This document shows positions 43,892-54,000 of a stretch of DNA of 64,000 nucleotides, piece by piece (positions within the stretch are counted from its first letter, which is position 1; each line of letters starts with the position of its first letter). The stretch is from Parasulfuritortus sp049322515. GTDB lineage: Bacteria > Pseudomonadota > Gammaproteobacteria > Burkholderiales > Thiobacillaceae. The notes under the pieces were generated by a model. The model ran no database searches. It had not been told where the DNA came from and was given only the letters and a program-made list of their open reading frames with translations. Both the position numbers and the translations under genes were made by a program. Location: assembly GCA_049322515.1 (NCBI GenBank), contig JBMOQW010000019.1, forward strand, positions 62,001 to 126,000, written 5' to 3'.

Positions 43892-44899
43892 CTAATCGGG
43901 CCTGAATTTCAATTCCAGGGCATCCCGGAACGCTGCCGCCGCGTCTTTCTCGGACGGCAACGGAAACGGCGATGCCTTGAGGATCGCGCTTTCCACGGCC
44001 CGGTCATAGGCAGCCTGGCCACTCGGCTTGACCAGGACGGCGCGGATCACCTCGCCGTTCGGCAGCAACTCCACGCGATAGACCGCTTCCGGCTTGCCGC
44101 TGACCCCAGGGGGAATATTGAACAGTCCCTTCACTTTCATCTGGATGCGGACCTTGTATTCCTCGACAAGTTTCATCCGGCTCTGGGCCGCGACCTGCCG
44201 GGTCAGGGTGTGCGTTTCCTCGGCCAGGTCGTCGGACATCTCCTCTTCCATCAGGGCTTCCATGTCACGCCGCAACTTTTCCTGGGCCAACCGCTTGGCT
44301 TCGTTGGCCTTGCGTTCCTGCTCACGGCGCACTTGCAGTTGCCGTTCCTCCTGGACCAGGCGTTCCCGCTCGACCCGCTCCAGCTCCTCCTCCATCTTGC
44401 GCTGACGCTCCGCCTGTTGCCGCTCGCGCACTTCCTTCTCGCGCTGCTGCTTGAGCGCCTGGGCTTCTGCCTGACGCTGACGATCGAGCGCGGCCTTGCG
44501 CTGTCTTTCCGCGGCCTCCGCATCGAGCTTGCGCTGTCGCTCCAGTTCAGCCGCTTCGGCCTTGCGCTTGCGCTCCGCCGCCTGGGCTTTTTTTTCCTCG
44601 AGCGCGATCTCGGCGGCACGCTTCGCTTCCGCCGGGTCGGGACGTGGTGGCACCGGCTTGGCGGGCGGCAGGGGCTTTTCAGGCTCAGCGACGCGGGGCG
44701 GTGGCGGGTTCGATGGCGCGGGTTTCGGCGCCGCGATGACGGGTGGGGACGGCAACGCCCGCCACAGGTCGGCGTAGATCGGTGCCTCCGGCAAGGTCTT
44801 CCAGGACACCCCGAAAATCAGGGCTGCGAAGAACACGACATGGACGAGCAGCGCCAGGCCACCCGCCGACAACTGCTCACGCGCCGTCCTGACGATCAC
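43892..44899 (-). CDS. tolA: Cell envelope integrity protein TolA
   Basis: This encodes 335 residues starting at GTG (44897-44899), which overlaps the tolR TGA by 4 nt. One membrane segment near residues 15-35 precedes a Pro-rich stretch and a long charged helix (about 85-215) rich in Lys, Arg, Glu, Ala and Gln. The C-terminal TonB/TolA domain has VELLPNGEVIRAVLVKPSG. TolA spans the periplasm to reach TolB/Pal. Confidence 0.94.
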   Translation of the reverse strand: MIVRTAREQLSAGGLALLVHVVFFAALIFGVSWKTLPEAPIYADLWRALPSPPVIAAPKPAPSNPPPPRVAEPEKPLPPAKPVPPRPDPAEAKRAAEIALEEKKAQAAERKRKAEAAELERQRKLDAEAAERQRKAALDRQRQAEAQALKQQREKEVRERQQAERQRKMEEELERVERERLVQEERQLQVRREQERKANEAKRLAQEKLRRDMEALMEEEMSDDLAEETHTLTRQVAAQSRMKLVEEYKVRIQMKVKGLFNIPPGVSGKPEAVYRVELLPNGEVIRAVLVKPSGQAAYDRAVESAILKASPFPLPSEKDAAAAFRDALELKFRPD

Positions 44900-45315
44900 G
44901 GCTGGCCGGGCTTCACCAACAGGCCGATGCGGGCCACCTGGCTACGCTGGAGACGATCCATGACACGCATCACCGCTTCATAACGCACCGACTTGTCAGC
45001 CGAAATCACCACCGGCCGGTCCGGCTGTGCGCGCAGCTTGGCCTGGACGGCAGCGGCAAGGTCGGCCTCGGCGAGGCGCTCGCCCTTGCCCACACCGGCT
45101 TGGTCACGCAGTCGCAGGCTGCCATCGGCATGGATCATCACCTCGAGCGGCGCCACCGGCGCCTGGCTGGTCTTACCGACGCTGGGCAGCTCGATCTGGG
45201 ATGGGTTGATGAACGGCGCGGTGACCATGAAGATCACCAGCAGCACCAACATGACGTCGATGTAGGGCACCACGTTGATCTGGTTCATGGCCCGGCGCGG
45301 GCGACGCGGGATCAC
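44896..45315 (-). CDS. tolR: Biopolymer transport protein TolR
   Basis: This encodes 139 residues starting at GTG (45313-45315), which overlaps the tolQ TGA by 4 nt and gives (M)IPRRPRRAMNQINVVPYIDV, the family-typical N-terminus. The single membrane segment has the conserved Asp of VPYIDVMLVLLVIFMV. The C-terminal periplasmic domain contains VVISADKSVRYEAVMRVMD. With TolQ it forms the proton channel driving TolA. An ATG at residue 10 would give a shorter product lacking the basic N-terminus. Confidence 0.92.
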   Translation of the reverse strand: MIPRRPRRAMNQINVVPYIDVMLVLLVIFMVTAPFINPSQIELPSVGKTSQAPVAPLEVMIHADGSLRLRDQAGVGKGERLAEADLAAAVQAKLRAQPDRPVVISADKSVRYEAVMRVMDRLQRSQVARIGLLVKPGQP

Positions 45316-45986
45316 TTGTGCACGTCCCGTTGCACGAGGTTGGAAAACTCTTCCATGAACACGTCGAAGCGGTTGGCGAGCCGGTCGATGTCGTGGGTGA
45401 ATCGGTTGTAGGCGATCACCGCAGGAATCGCCGCGAACAGGCCGATGGCGGTGGCGACCAGCGCCTCGGCGATGCCCGGCGCGACCTGGGCCAGGGTGGT
45501 ATGGGCCACATTGGACAGGGCACGGAAGGAATTCATGATGCCCCAGACCGTCCCGAACAGGCCGACATAGGGTGACACCGAACCGACCGTGGCAAGAAAG
45601 GGCAGGTGCGATTCCAGATTGTCCATTTCCCGCTGGTAAGTGGCGCGCATGGCCCGGCGCACGCCCTCGACCATGGCTGCCGGCGAGACATTGGGCTGTT
45701 TCCGGAGCTTGGTCAGTTCCCGGTAGCCGGCCCGGAACACCTCTTCCATGCTGCCTGACTGGTTGTCCTTGCCAATCCGCTTGACGATCTCTCCGAAGCC
45801 GCCGCTCCAGAATTCCCGTTCGAACAGGTCGGCACCACGCCGCTCGCGACGCAAGGCGAACAGCTTGACGAAAATGATCCACCACGAGGCCATCGAGGCC
45901 AGCAGCAGGAGCAGCATGACGCCCTTCACCACCCAGCTGGCGTGGCTGATCATTTCCAGGAGGGACAAGTCTTGGGTCAATTCCAT
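45312..45986 (-). CDS. tolQ: Proton channel protein TolQ
   Basis: This encodes 224 residues with three membrane segments (VMLLLLLASMASWWIIF; FLATVGSVSPYVGLFGTVWGIM; GLFAAIPAVIAYN). It forms the stator complex with TolR. The start overlaps the ybgC end by 10 nt. Confidence 0.95.
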   Translation of the reverse strand: MELTQDLSLLEMISHASWVVKGVMLLLLLASMASWWIIFVKLFALRRERRGADLFEREFWSGGFGEIVKRIGKDNQSGSMEEVFRAGYRELTKLRKQPNVSPAAMVEGVRRAMRATYQREMDNLESHLPFLATVGSVSPYVGLFGTVWGIMNSFRALSNVAHTTLAQVAPGIAEALVATAIGLFAAIPAVIAYNRFTHDIDRLANRFDVFMEEFSNLVQRDVHK

Positions 45987-46382
45987 GAGGTTTCCAGCTT
46001 TTCCAGGAGATGGGCCGGTATTTTAGCCGGCTTGAATTCGCCCGCCTTGACGCAGGCCGCCTTGACCGTCGCTTCGAGCAGGATGTCCTCGCCGCGCCGG
46101 ACCCGCTGGGCGATGGTCATGCTTGCCCGGCCGATCTCGAGCACACGGCAATCCACGGTCAGGGCATCATTGAAACGGGCGGAACGCAGGTAATCGGCCT
46201 CGACCCGGCGCACCACGAACAGCAGGCCCTCGCGCTCAGCCAGCTCGGGCTGCTCGATGCCGAGGGCACGCAACCATTCGGTGCGGGCACGTTCCATGAA
46301 CTTCAGGTAGTTGGCGTAGTAGACCACGCCCCCCGCGTCGGTGTCTTCCCAGTAGACCCGCACCGGCCAGGAAAACACCGGA

Positions 46383-46390
<8 letters not shown>
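45977..46390 (-). CDS. ybgC: Tol-Pal associated acyl-CoA thioesterase YbgC
   Basis: This encodes 137 residues from a GTG at 46388-46390, which overlaps the ruvB end by 8 nt and has AGGAG 7 nt upstream; a second GTG four codons in is the alternative. The hotdog-fold catalytic motif is RVYWEDTDAGGVVYYANYLKFMERAR with the nucleophilic Asp. YbgC acts on short acyl-CoA or acyl-ACP and is a fixed companion of tolQ. Confidence 0.9.
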
Positions 46391-47420
<1,030 letters not shown>

Positions 47421-47513
47421 GGACGACGGGTCGGTGGCGCAAACCCGTAGTGTGCCCGTGTCGGATAGGAAAAGGCAAAAACCGGGTGGGCGCGGCTCGA
47501 CCGCCGCGCCCGG

Positions 47514-49160
47514 TCACAGCCGGAAGCGTTCGGTCTGGGCGTGCAGATCGCGGGCCAAGCTTTCCAGGCGTCCGGCCGCTGCCGCGGTCTGGCTGACCGA
47601 GGCGCTATTCTCCTCGGCGCCCTGGGCGATCCGCTCGACCTTGCCGGCGATCTCGCGCATCGCCGCGGCCTGTTCACGGATCGCGGTGCTGATGCCGTCC
47701 ATGGCGTGGTTGACCTGGTCGGCAGCGGTCCGGATGTGACTGACAGAATCGCCCGCCTGGCGCGCCAGCTCGACCCCGCCGTTGACCCGGCTGACCCCCG
47801 CTTCCATTTCCTGGGTGGCGCGCTGGGTGCCCTGCTGGATCTTGGCGATCATGTCGGCGATTTCCTGAGTCGACTTGGCGGTGCGCTCGGCCAGCTTGCG
47901 CACTTCGTCGGCCACCACCGCGAAGCCGCGGCCCTGCTCGCCGGCGCGCGCCGCCTCGATGGCGGCGTTGAGCGCCAGCAGGTTGGTCTGGTCGGCGATG
48001 TCGCGGATCACCGCGACGATGGTGGATATCTGGCCGGATACGCCCTCCAGTTCGCGGATGGTGACCGCCATGGCATTGACCTGGTCGGCAATGTGGCTGA
48101 TCTCGCTGGTCGCCTCGTGAATGATGCGGCCACTCTCGCTCGATTGGCTGGCGGAACTCTGGCTCAATTCGCGTGCCTCGCGGGAGTGTTCCTCGACCTG
48201 GTCGATCGAAACTGACAACTGTTCAACGCCGGCCGCCATGCCTGAGGCATCGTCCGACTGCATTCGGGAGATTTCCGAAGTTTGCGCCGCCGCTGAGGTC
48301 AGTTCGCTGGCCGACCGGGTGACCGCCTCGACGTTGTCCCGGATGTGGCCGATCAGGTCACGCAAACCCCGCTGCATCTCGCCGAGCTGGCCGACCAACT
48401 GACCGACCTCGTCGCTGCCTGCGGCCGGCAGGGGATAGGTCAGGTCGCCGCCGGCGATGGCGTGCGCCGCGGCTGCCGCCTGGCTCAGGGAAGTGCGGAT
48501 CCGGCCGATGATCATCCAGGCTGACCCGGCGACCCCCACCACGCCAACCAGCGTCAGGATCAGGAAGATCCATTTATCGACCGCGTAGCGCTGTTCGGCC
48601 GCCTCATATTCCGCCCGGGCAATGTCCATCTGTACCTTGAGCAGGTCGTTCATGGCGACTTGCACCGCTTGTCGATCGGCATCCGCACGCAAGTAATCGG
48701 CCAACAGGGCCGTGGAGAAGTCGCCCTGGCGCATGGCCTCGACCGTGCTGTCCAGTTTGGGTCCCGCAGCCTTGCGTTTGGCTGTCAGGGTCTCGGCCAG
48801 ACGGGCCTCGGCCTCGGTATGGTGGGTCTTCATGTATTCCGCCCAAAGGCGACCGATTTCCGCGCGGTTCTTGGCGATGGCGTCGAAGTGCAAGGCAGTC
48901 GGGTGATCATGCACCACGGACAAGTGGTGGCTTGGATCGTGCTGGAAGGACAGCAGTACCTGGTTGTTGTTTTCCCGCTGCAAGCCGTCGATGCGCGACA
49001 GGGTGTACATCGCCACGGTGCGATCCTCGTACACGCCCTTGAGCGCGTCGCGCGCCGTCGACAGACCATGCCAGCCGACCGCGACGGCGATCAGGAAAAG
49101 CAGGCCGGCCAGGCCGGTCATCAACCAGAGGCGGTGGGAAATCTTCAGGGCGTTCAGCAT
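47514..49160 (-). CDS. Methyl-accepting chemotaxis protein
   Basis: This encodes 548 residues. TM1 is near 13-31 (LMTGLAGLLFLIAVAVGWHG), a ~155-residue periplasmic four-helix-bundle-type ligand domain follows, TM2 is near 194-216 (IFLILTLVGVVGVAGSAWMII), then HAMP and the signalling hairpin tip (IADQTNLLALNAAIEAARAGEQGRGFAVVADEVRKLAERT). The ligand is unknown. It lies on the same strand as the ruv genes; only 150 bp separate it from ruvA. Confidence 0.95.
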   Translation of the reverse strand: MLNALKISHRLWLMTGLAGLLFLIAVAVGWHGLSTARDALKGVYEDRTVAMYTLSRIDGLQRENNNQVLLSFQHDPSHHLSVVHDHPTALHFDAIAKNRAEIGRLWAEYMKTHHTEAEARLAETLTAKRKAAGPKLDSTVEAMRQGDFSTALLADYLRADADRQAVQVAMNDLLKVQMDIARAEYEAAEQRYAVDKWIFLILTLVGVVGVAGSAWMIIGRIRTSLSQAAAAAHAIAGGDLTYPLPAAGSDEVGQLVGQLGEMQRGLRDLIGHIRDNVEAVTRSASELTSAAAQTSEISRMQSDDASGMAAGVEQLSVSIDQVEEHSREARELSQSSASQSSESGRIIHEATSEISHIADQVNAMAVTIRELEGVSGQISTIVAVIRDIADQTNLLALNAAIEAARAGEQGRGFAVVADEVRKLAERTAKSTQEIADMIAKIQQGTQRATQEMEAGVSRVNGGVELARQAGDSVSHIRTAADQVNHAMDGISTAIREQAAAMREIAGKVERIAQGAEENSASVSQTAAAAGRLESLARDLHAQTERFRL

Positions 49161-49310
49161 GGTGTGGGCTCGCGGGGGTCAATGTTGTTGTGCCACCGGG
49201 CCAGAAACAGGGGCCTCCGCCTGGCCAGCCGGTGTCTTATGACTTAAGTTAGCATGGCTTTCTGGCCCGGTGTAGACACCCCCCTGGACAATGGTACAAA
49301 TTGACCAGTC

Positions 49311-49895
49311 CTAAGCTTTCTTCGCTAGCAACTTGAGGGCTTGCCGGATCCGCTCTTCCAGGCTGAGATCGTCGGGCAGTTGCTTGAGCACCGGGGTCAC
49401 TTCCCTTTCGTGGTAGCCGAGCGCCATGAGCGCATGCAGCGCCTCGTGGGCGGTCGCGGCCGGCGAGCCTGCGGTCACACTGCCGGGCAGGGCATCGGCC
49501 AGCTTGCCCTTCAATTCCAGAAGGAGGCGTTCCGCGGTTTTCTTGCCGACACCGGGAATCTTGACCAGGCGCGCGGTTTCCTGGAGCGCCACCGCCTGGG
49601 TCAGTTCGTCGACATTCATGCCGGACAGGACTGAAAGCGCCAGCTTGGGACCGACCCCGGAAATCTTGATCAATGCACGAAACACCTCACGTTCCCGCCC
49701 GGTCAGGAAACCGTATAACTGCTGAGCGTCCTCGCGCACGCTGAAGTGGGTATAGAGGCTGACCCGCTCGCCGGTCGCCGGCAGGTGGTAAAAGGTGTTC
49801 ATCGGCACGTCGACTTCGTAGCCGAGCCCATGCACATCGACGAGGATTTGCGGGGGCTGCTTGTCGAGCAGCACGCCGGTCAGGCGTCCGATCAT
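49311..49895 (-). CDS. ruvA: Holliday junction DNA helicase RuvA
   Basis: This encodes 194 residues from the ATG at 49893-49895 (MIGRLTGVLLDKQPPQILVD). The OB domain, helix-hairpin-helix (ISGVGPKLALSVLSG; IPGVGKKTAERLLLELK) and C-terminal domain III are complete. RuvA tetramers bind the junction and RuvB. The start overlaps the prenyltransferase stop by 4 nt. Confidence 0.95.
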   Translation of the reverse strand: MIGRLTGVLLDKQPPQILVDVHGLGYEVDVPMNTFYHLPATGERVSLYTHFSVREDAQQLYGFLTGREREVFRALIKISGVGPKLALSVLSGMNVDELTQAVALQETARLVKIPGVGKKTAERLLLELKGKLADALPGSVTAGSPAATAHEALHALMALGYHEREVTPVLKQLPDDLSLEERIRQALKLLAKKA

Positions 49896-50851
49896 GAAAG
49901 ACTCTCCAGCAATAAACTGAGACTGAGCAGCAATGCGCCCAGGTGCGCGGCGGCCAGGGTGGCGCGGATGGCAGGCGCCAGCAGGGCGGGGGATGCCGCG
50001 TATCGGTGCAACTGGCGGCCTGCCCAAGCCGCGGGCAGGCCAGCCAGGAGTGCAAGCAGGCTCCAGCCCGGCAAGCCGCCCCCGACCACCAGGCCGGCCA
50101 ACCAGCCCATGGCCAGGATCAGGATCAGGTCATAGCCATGCGCGGCACGGGCCGGATCGAGGCGGGCCACCCAGTGCCGCTTGCCGGCGGCCCGGTCAGC
50201 GCGGCGGTCAGGAAACTGGTTGATGTACAGGATGTTGGTCACCAAGAGCGCATAGGGCAGGCCGATCAAGACGGGGGCCAGCGCGAAGCGCCCGCGCAGG
50301 ACATGATCGGCGCCGATCACCACGAGCAGGAAGCCGGTCGCCACGCAGACCTCGCCGAGCCCGCGGCTGTTCAAGCGCAACGGCGGCGCGGAATAGGCCC
50401 AGCCGATCAGCAATCCGGCCAGACCGATCCAGAACAGACCGGGACCGGCGCGTTGCAGCAACCAGAGTCCACCCAGGATCACGACCAGGAACAACCCCAG
50501 TCCGAAAGCCAGGGTCTGGCCCGGGGTCAGGACACCATTCTGGATGAAGCGCGAGCCCCCGGTGTAGGGATAGAGCCGCTCGACATTCATGGCATCGGTG
50601 CCGTTGCGGTGATCGTAATAGTCGTTCAGAACATTGACCCCGGCATGGGCGGCCAGGGCCAGCATCAAGGTCACCCCGGCAGACCGCAGATCAAAAGGCA
50701 CGCCATCATGCCCGGCCACCGCAAGCCCGAGCAGCACGCCGACCAGCGTGATGGACAGAAAAGCCGGTCGGGTGGCCAGGAAATAGCGCAGCCAGGGATT
50801 GGCCAGCGCTTCACGCCGTGGCTCGGCCAAGGCCGCCCCGGCTTTGCTCAT
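49892..50851 (-). CDS. MenA/UbiA-family prenyltransferase
   Basis: This encodes 319 residues, about eight to nine membrane segments. The two Asp-rich motifs are NDYYDHRNGTD (near 95) and NQFPDRRADRAAGKR (near 212), which bind prenyl diphosphate and Mg. The pattern is closest to 1,4-dihydroxy-2-naphthoate prenyltransferase (MenA) relatives rather than UbiA. No menaquinone genes are visible here. It is linked by 4-nt overlaps to both ruvC and ruvA, an unusual position. Confidence 0.88.
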   Translation of the reverse strand: MSKAGAALAEPRREALANPWLRYFLATRPAFLSITLVGVLLGLAVAGHDGVPFDLRSAGVTLMLALAAHAGVNVLNDYYDHRNGTDAMNVERLYPYTGGSRFIQNGVLTPGQTLAFGLGLFLVVILGGLWLLQRAGPGLFWIGLAGLLIGWAYSAPPLRLNSRGLGEVCVATGFLLVVIGADHVLRGRFALAPVLIGLPYALLVTNILYINQFPDRRADRAAGKRHWVARLDPARAAHGYDLILILAMGWLAGLVVGGGLPGWSLLALLAGLPAAWAGRQLHRYAASPALLAPAIRATLAAAHLGALLLSLSLLLESLS

Positions 50852-51366
50852 GACAGCCGCCCGGCCCGCCGCTTGCGCCCGGCGGTGGCCAGGGCACCGA
50901 GCCCCATGCCGCCATGGGCATGGCAGATCGCACAGGCCAAGGCATCGGCGGCGTCGGCACTCGGCTCGCCGGGAAGGCGCAGCAGACGGGTCACCATATG
51001 CATGACTTGGCTCTTGTCGGCGTGGCCATTGCCGACCACGGCCTGCTTGACCTGCAAGGCGGTGTACTCGAATACCGGACAGCCGGCGTGGGTGAGCGCC
51101 GCGAGCGCGGCCCCGCGTGCCTGGCCGAGGAGCAAGGTGGATTGCGGGTTGACGTTGACGAACACCTTCTCGACCGCCGAGACTTCCGGTGCGAAGGTGG
51201 TCAGCACCTCGCCGATGCCTGCGAACAGGCGGGCGATCCGGTCCGGCAATTCGCCCTCGCCGGAGCGGATCACGCCGCTGCCCACGTAATTCAGGACCTG
51301 GCCCTGCTTCTCGATCACGCCATAGCCGGTGACGCGGAGCCCGGGATCGATGCCGAGCAGGCGCAA
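50848..51366 (-). CDS. ruvC: Crossover junction endodeoxyribonuclease RuvC
   Basis: This encodes 172 residues. The RNase H-like fold has Asp7 in LLGIDPGLRVTGYGVI, a Glu in VSAVEKVFVNVN, and the C-terminal acidic pair in SADAADALACAICHAHGG. It resolves Holliday junctions. Only 4 bp separate it from yebC. Confidence 0.95.
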   Translation of the reverse strand: MRLLGIDPGLRVTGYGVIEKQGQVLNYVGSGVIRSGEGELPDRIARLFAGIGEVLTTFAPEVSAVEKVFVNVNPQSTLLLGQARGAALAALTHAGCPVFEYTALQVKQAVVGNGHADKSQVMHMVTRLLRLPGEPSADAADALACAICHAHGGMGLGALATAGRKRRAGRLS

Positions 51367-51370
51367 GCGC

Positions 51371-52099
51371 TTACTCCGGGAGCAAGGCGGAGGTGTACAC
51401 CTCCTGCACGTCGTCGAGATCGTCGAGCATGTCGAGCATCTTCTGGAACTTGACCGCGTCGTCCCCGCCGACCTCGGTTTCGTTCAATGCCTTCATGGTG
51501 ATTTCCGCGACGGCCGGCGTGAAGCCCGCCTTTTCCAAGGCTTCCTTGACCGTGGCCAGGTCGCCGGTCGGTGCGGTCAGGACCTCGATGGAACCATCAT
51601 CATTGCCAATCACGTCCTCGGCACCGGCCTCGAGGGCGACTTCCATGACCTTGTCCTCATCGGCACCCGGCTCCAGGATGATCTGGCCGCAGTGCTTGAA
51701 CTGGAAGGCCACGCAACCGTCGGTGCCCATGTTGCCGCCACACTTGGAAAAGGCATGGCGGACATCGGCCACGGTCCGGGTCCGGTTGTCGGTCAGGCAG
51801 TCGACGATCACCGGAGCGCCGCCCGGACCATAGCCTTCATAGCGGATCTCCTCGTAGTTCACGCCCTCCAGCTCGCCGGTGCCCTTCTTGATGGCGCGGT
51901 CGATGTTGTCGTTGGGCATGTTCTCGGCCTTGGCCTTGTCGATGGCCAGGCGCAGGCGCGGGTTGAAGCTGGGATCACCGCCGCCCATCTTGGCGGCCAC
52001 CGTGATTTCCTTGGCATAACGGGAAAAGATCTTGCCGCGCTTGGCGTCCTGGCGTCCCTTGCGGTGCTGGATGTTCGCCCATTTGGAATGTCCGGCCAT
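51371..52099 (-). CDS. yebC: YebC/PmpR family protein
   Basis: This encodes 242 residues starting MAGHSKWANIQHRKGRQDAKR, diagnostic of the family; the middle KAENMPNDNIDRAIKKGTGE and C-terminal VYTSALLPE are conserved. Some members regulate transcription, while recent work on the family points to translation of proline-rich stretches. Proximity to ruvC is the classic order. Confidence 0.94.
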   Translation of the reverse strand: MAGHSKWANIQHRKGRQDAKRGKIFSRYAKEITVAAKMGGGDPSFNPRLRLAIDKAKAENMPNDNIDRAIKKGTGELEGVNYEEIRYEGYGPGGAPVIVDCLTDNRTRTVADVRHAFSKCGGNMGTDGCVAFQFKHCGQIILEPGADEDKVMEVALEAGAEDVIGNDDGSIEVLTAPTGDLATVKEALEKAGFTPAVAEITMKALNETEVGGDDAVKFQKMLDMLDDLDDVQEVYTSALLPE

Positions 52100-52137
52100 G
52101 ATGCTGAAATCTGTCGAGGATTGGAAAGACCCGTATT

Positions 52138-52761
52138 TTAACCCTGCCGGCCGGCGAGACCGGAGAAAAACACATCGAGCAGGGGCGTCGATTGCGCACT
52201 CAGGGAGTAGCCGCCTCCGTCAAGCAGCCAATCGAGGATCAGGCCGTCGACCAGGGCCATCATCGCCCCGGCGACCGCACCGGGATCTAGATCGGCACGC
52301 AACTGGCCACGCAGCCGACTCTGCTCGAGGGCCAGGCGCAGACGTTCGCGTGCCCCCTGCCGGCAGGTCTGGCGTCGGGCGACGTGGCTGGCCAGTTCAT
52401 CGACGAACTCGCACTTGAGCGTCTGGATCTCGAACACCCGGCGGCAGCGGGCGTCCGACTCCACCAAGGCCAGGACCGCGTCGGTGGCCCGCCGCACGGC
52501 ACCGAGCGGGTCGGGTTGCTCGGGGTCATGCATGTTCTGGGTCAACGCTTCCAGGGGCAGGATGGCACGGTCGGACATGGCCGTGAACAGGTCGGCCTTG
52601 TTCTGGAAATGCCAGTAGATGGCGCCCCGGGTCACCCCTGCACGTTCGGCAATCTCGGCCAGCGAGGTCCGCGTCACGCCCTTGGCACTGAACAGATCCT
52701 CGGCAGCATCGAGGATCACGGCGCGGGTTTCCTGGGCGGCTTCCTTGGTACGACGAACCAT
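52138..52761 (-). CDS. TetR/AcrR-family repressor of the efflux operon
   Basis: This encodes 207 residues. The N-terminal helix-turn-helix (FSAKGVTRTSLAEIAERAGVTRGAIYWHFQNKADLF) is close to AcrR/TtgR. The C-terminal helical domain binds the inducer. It is divergent from the RND efflux operon, with the palindromic operator at 52797-52822 between them. By analogy it represses both directions until an efflux substrate binds. Confidence 0.92.
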   Translation of the reverse strand: MVRRTKEAAQETRAVILDAAEDLFSAKGVTRTSLAEIAERAGVTRGAIYWHFQNKADLFTAMSDRAILPLEALTQNMHDPEQPDPLGAVRRATDAVLALVESDARCRRVFEIQTLKCEFVDELASHVARRQTCRQGARERLRLALEQSRLRGQLRADLDPGAVAGAMMALVDGLILDWLLDGGGYSLSAQSTPLLDVFFSGLAGRQG

Positions 52762-52796
52762 GACAGGCGAAGGGGCAAGGATTGAACAAATTCATT

Positions 52797-52822
52797 TTAC
52801 ATACATTTCTGCATGTATGTAA
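52797..52822. promoter_or_regulatory. AcrR/TetR operator palindrome
   Basis: Perfect 10-bp arms TTACATACAT and ATGTATGTAA flank a 6-nt spacer. The sequence closely resembles the known E. coli AcrR site (TACATACAT...ATGTATGTA). It lies 36 bp from the repressor start and 39 bp from the efflux start, as expected of a shared operator. Confidence 0.88.
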
Positions 52823-52860
52823 GATCAGCACCTCGTTGATCCTGGCCAAGGAGCCCTCTC

Positions 52861-53997
52861 GTGCGCGCATCCACCCGCTTCGTCCTGTCTCTCCTGACCC
52901 TGGCGCTGCTCGCTGCCTGTCAACAGAAACCCGATGCGCCCGCCGGCGCCGGGGCCATGCCGCCCCCCGAGGTCGAGGTCATCACGGTGACCCCGGGCGC
53001 GGTGACCCAGTCGATCGAGGTGCCCGGCCGCCTGAAGGCCGTGCGTACGGCCGAAGTCCGGGCCCGGGTCGAGGGCATCCTGGACAAGCGCCTGTTCCAG
53101 GAGGGCAGCGAGGTCAAGGCCGGCGATGTCCTGTTCCAGATCGACCCGCGCACGCTGGCCGCCAACGAGCAATCGGCCCAGGCCGCCCTGGCCCAGGCCC
53201 GCGCCCAGGCCCTGGTCGCCAACCAAACCCTGGAACGCAAGAAAATCCTGGTTGCCAGCAAGGCGGTCAGCCAGCAAGACTACGAGCTGGCGGTCGCCAG
53301 CCAGGCCCAGGCCGCCGCCGCGGTCGAGGCAGCCGAAGCCGCATTGGCCCGGGCACGCATCGACCTGTCCTATGCCACGGTCACTGCCCCCATCTCCGGA
53401 CGCATCGGCCGAGCCTTGGTCACCGAAGGCGCGCTGGTCGGCAAGGGAGAAGCCACCCATCTCGCCACCATCGAACAGTTCCAGCCGATCTGGGCCGACT
53501 TCTCCCAGGCCAGCGCTGATTTCCAGCGGCTGCGCCCATCCGGGAAAAGCCGCAGCCTCGGGCCGGTGCACCTGATCCTGGAGGATGGCAAGGCCTACCC
53601 GCACGCGGGCCGGCTGTTGTTCAACGACCTGGCGGTCGATCCGGCCACCGGCTCGGTCGGCATGCGCGCCGAATTCCCCAATCCGAACCGCGAGTTGCTG
53701 CCTGGCCAGTTCGTCACCGTGCGCCTGCCGGTGGCCAAGGCAACGTCGGTGATCACGGTGCCGCAACGGGCGGTGCAGGTCGCCGGCCAGGGCCAGCTGG
53801 TGATGCTGGTCGGCCCAGAGGGCAAGATCGAACCCAGGCCGGTCAAGACCGGTGGCCTGGCCGGGGGCGACTGGATCATCCGCGAAGGGCTCCAAGGCGG
53901 TGAGCAGGTGATCGTCAACGGCCTGCAGAAAGCCCGCCCGGGCAGCCCGGTCAAGCCGATCCCCCTGGGCAGCTTGGCTCCCCAGGCCGGAAAGTAA
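52861..53997 (+). CDS. RND efflux periplasmic adaptor (AcrA/MexA type)
   Basis: This encodes 378 residues, GTG start with AAGGAG at 52848-52853. Lipobox LLAAC has Cys20. Biotinyl-lipoyl halves (VRARVEGILDKRLFQEGSEVKAGDVLFQID; ATVTAPISGRIGRALVTEGALVGKG) flank a helical hairpin rich in Ala and Gln. It bridges the inner-membrane pump and outer-membrane channel. Confidence 0.94.
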   Translation: MRASTRFVLSLLTLALLAACQQKPDAPAGAGAMPPPEVEVITVTPGAVTQSIEVPGRLKAVRTAEVRARVEGILDKRLFQEGSEVKAGDVLFQIDPRTLAANEQSAQAALAQARAQALVANQTLERKKILVASKAVSQQDYELAVASQAQAAAAVEAAEAALARARIDLSYATVTAPISGRIGRALVTEGALVGKGEATHLATIEQFQPIWADFSQASADFQRLRPSGKSRSLGPVHLILEDGKAYPHAGRLLFNDLAVDPATGSVGMRAEFPNPNRELLPGQFVTVRLPVAKATSVITVPQRAVQVAGQGQLVMLVGPEGKIEPRPVKTGGLAGGDWIIREGLQGGEQVIVNGLQKARPGSPVKPIPLGSLAPQAGK

Positions 53998-54000
53998 GCC

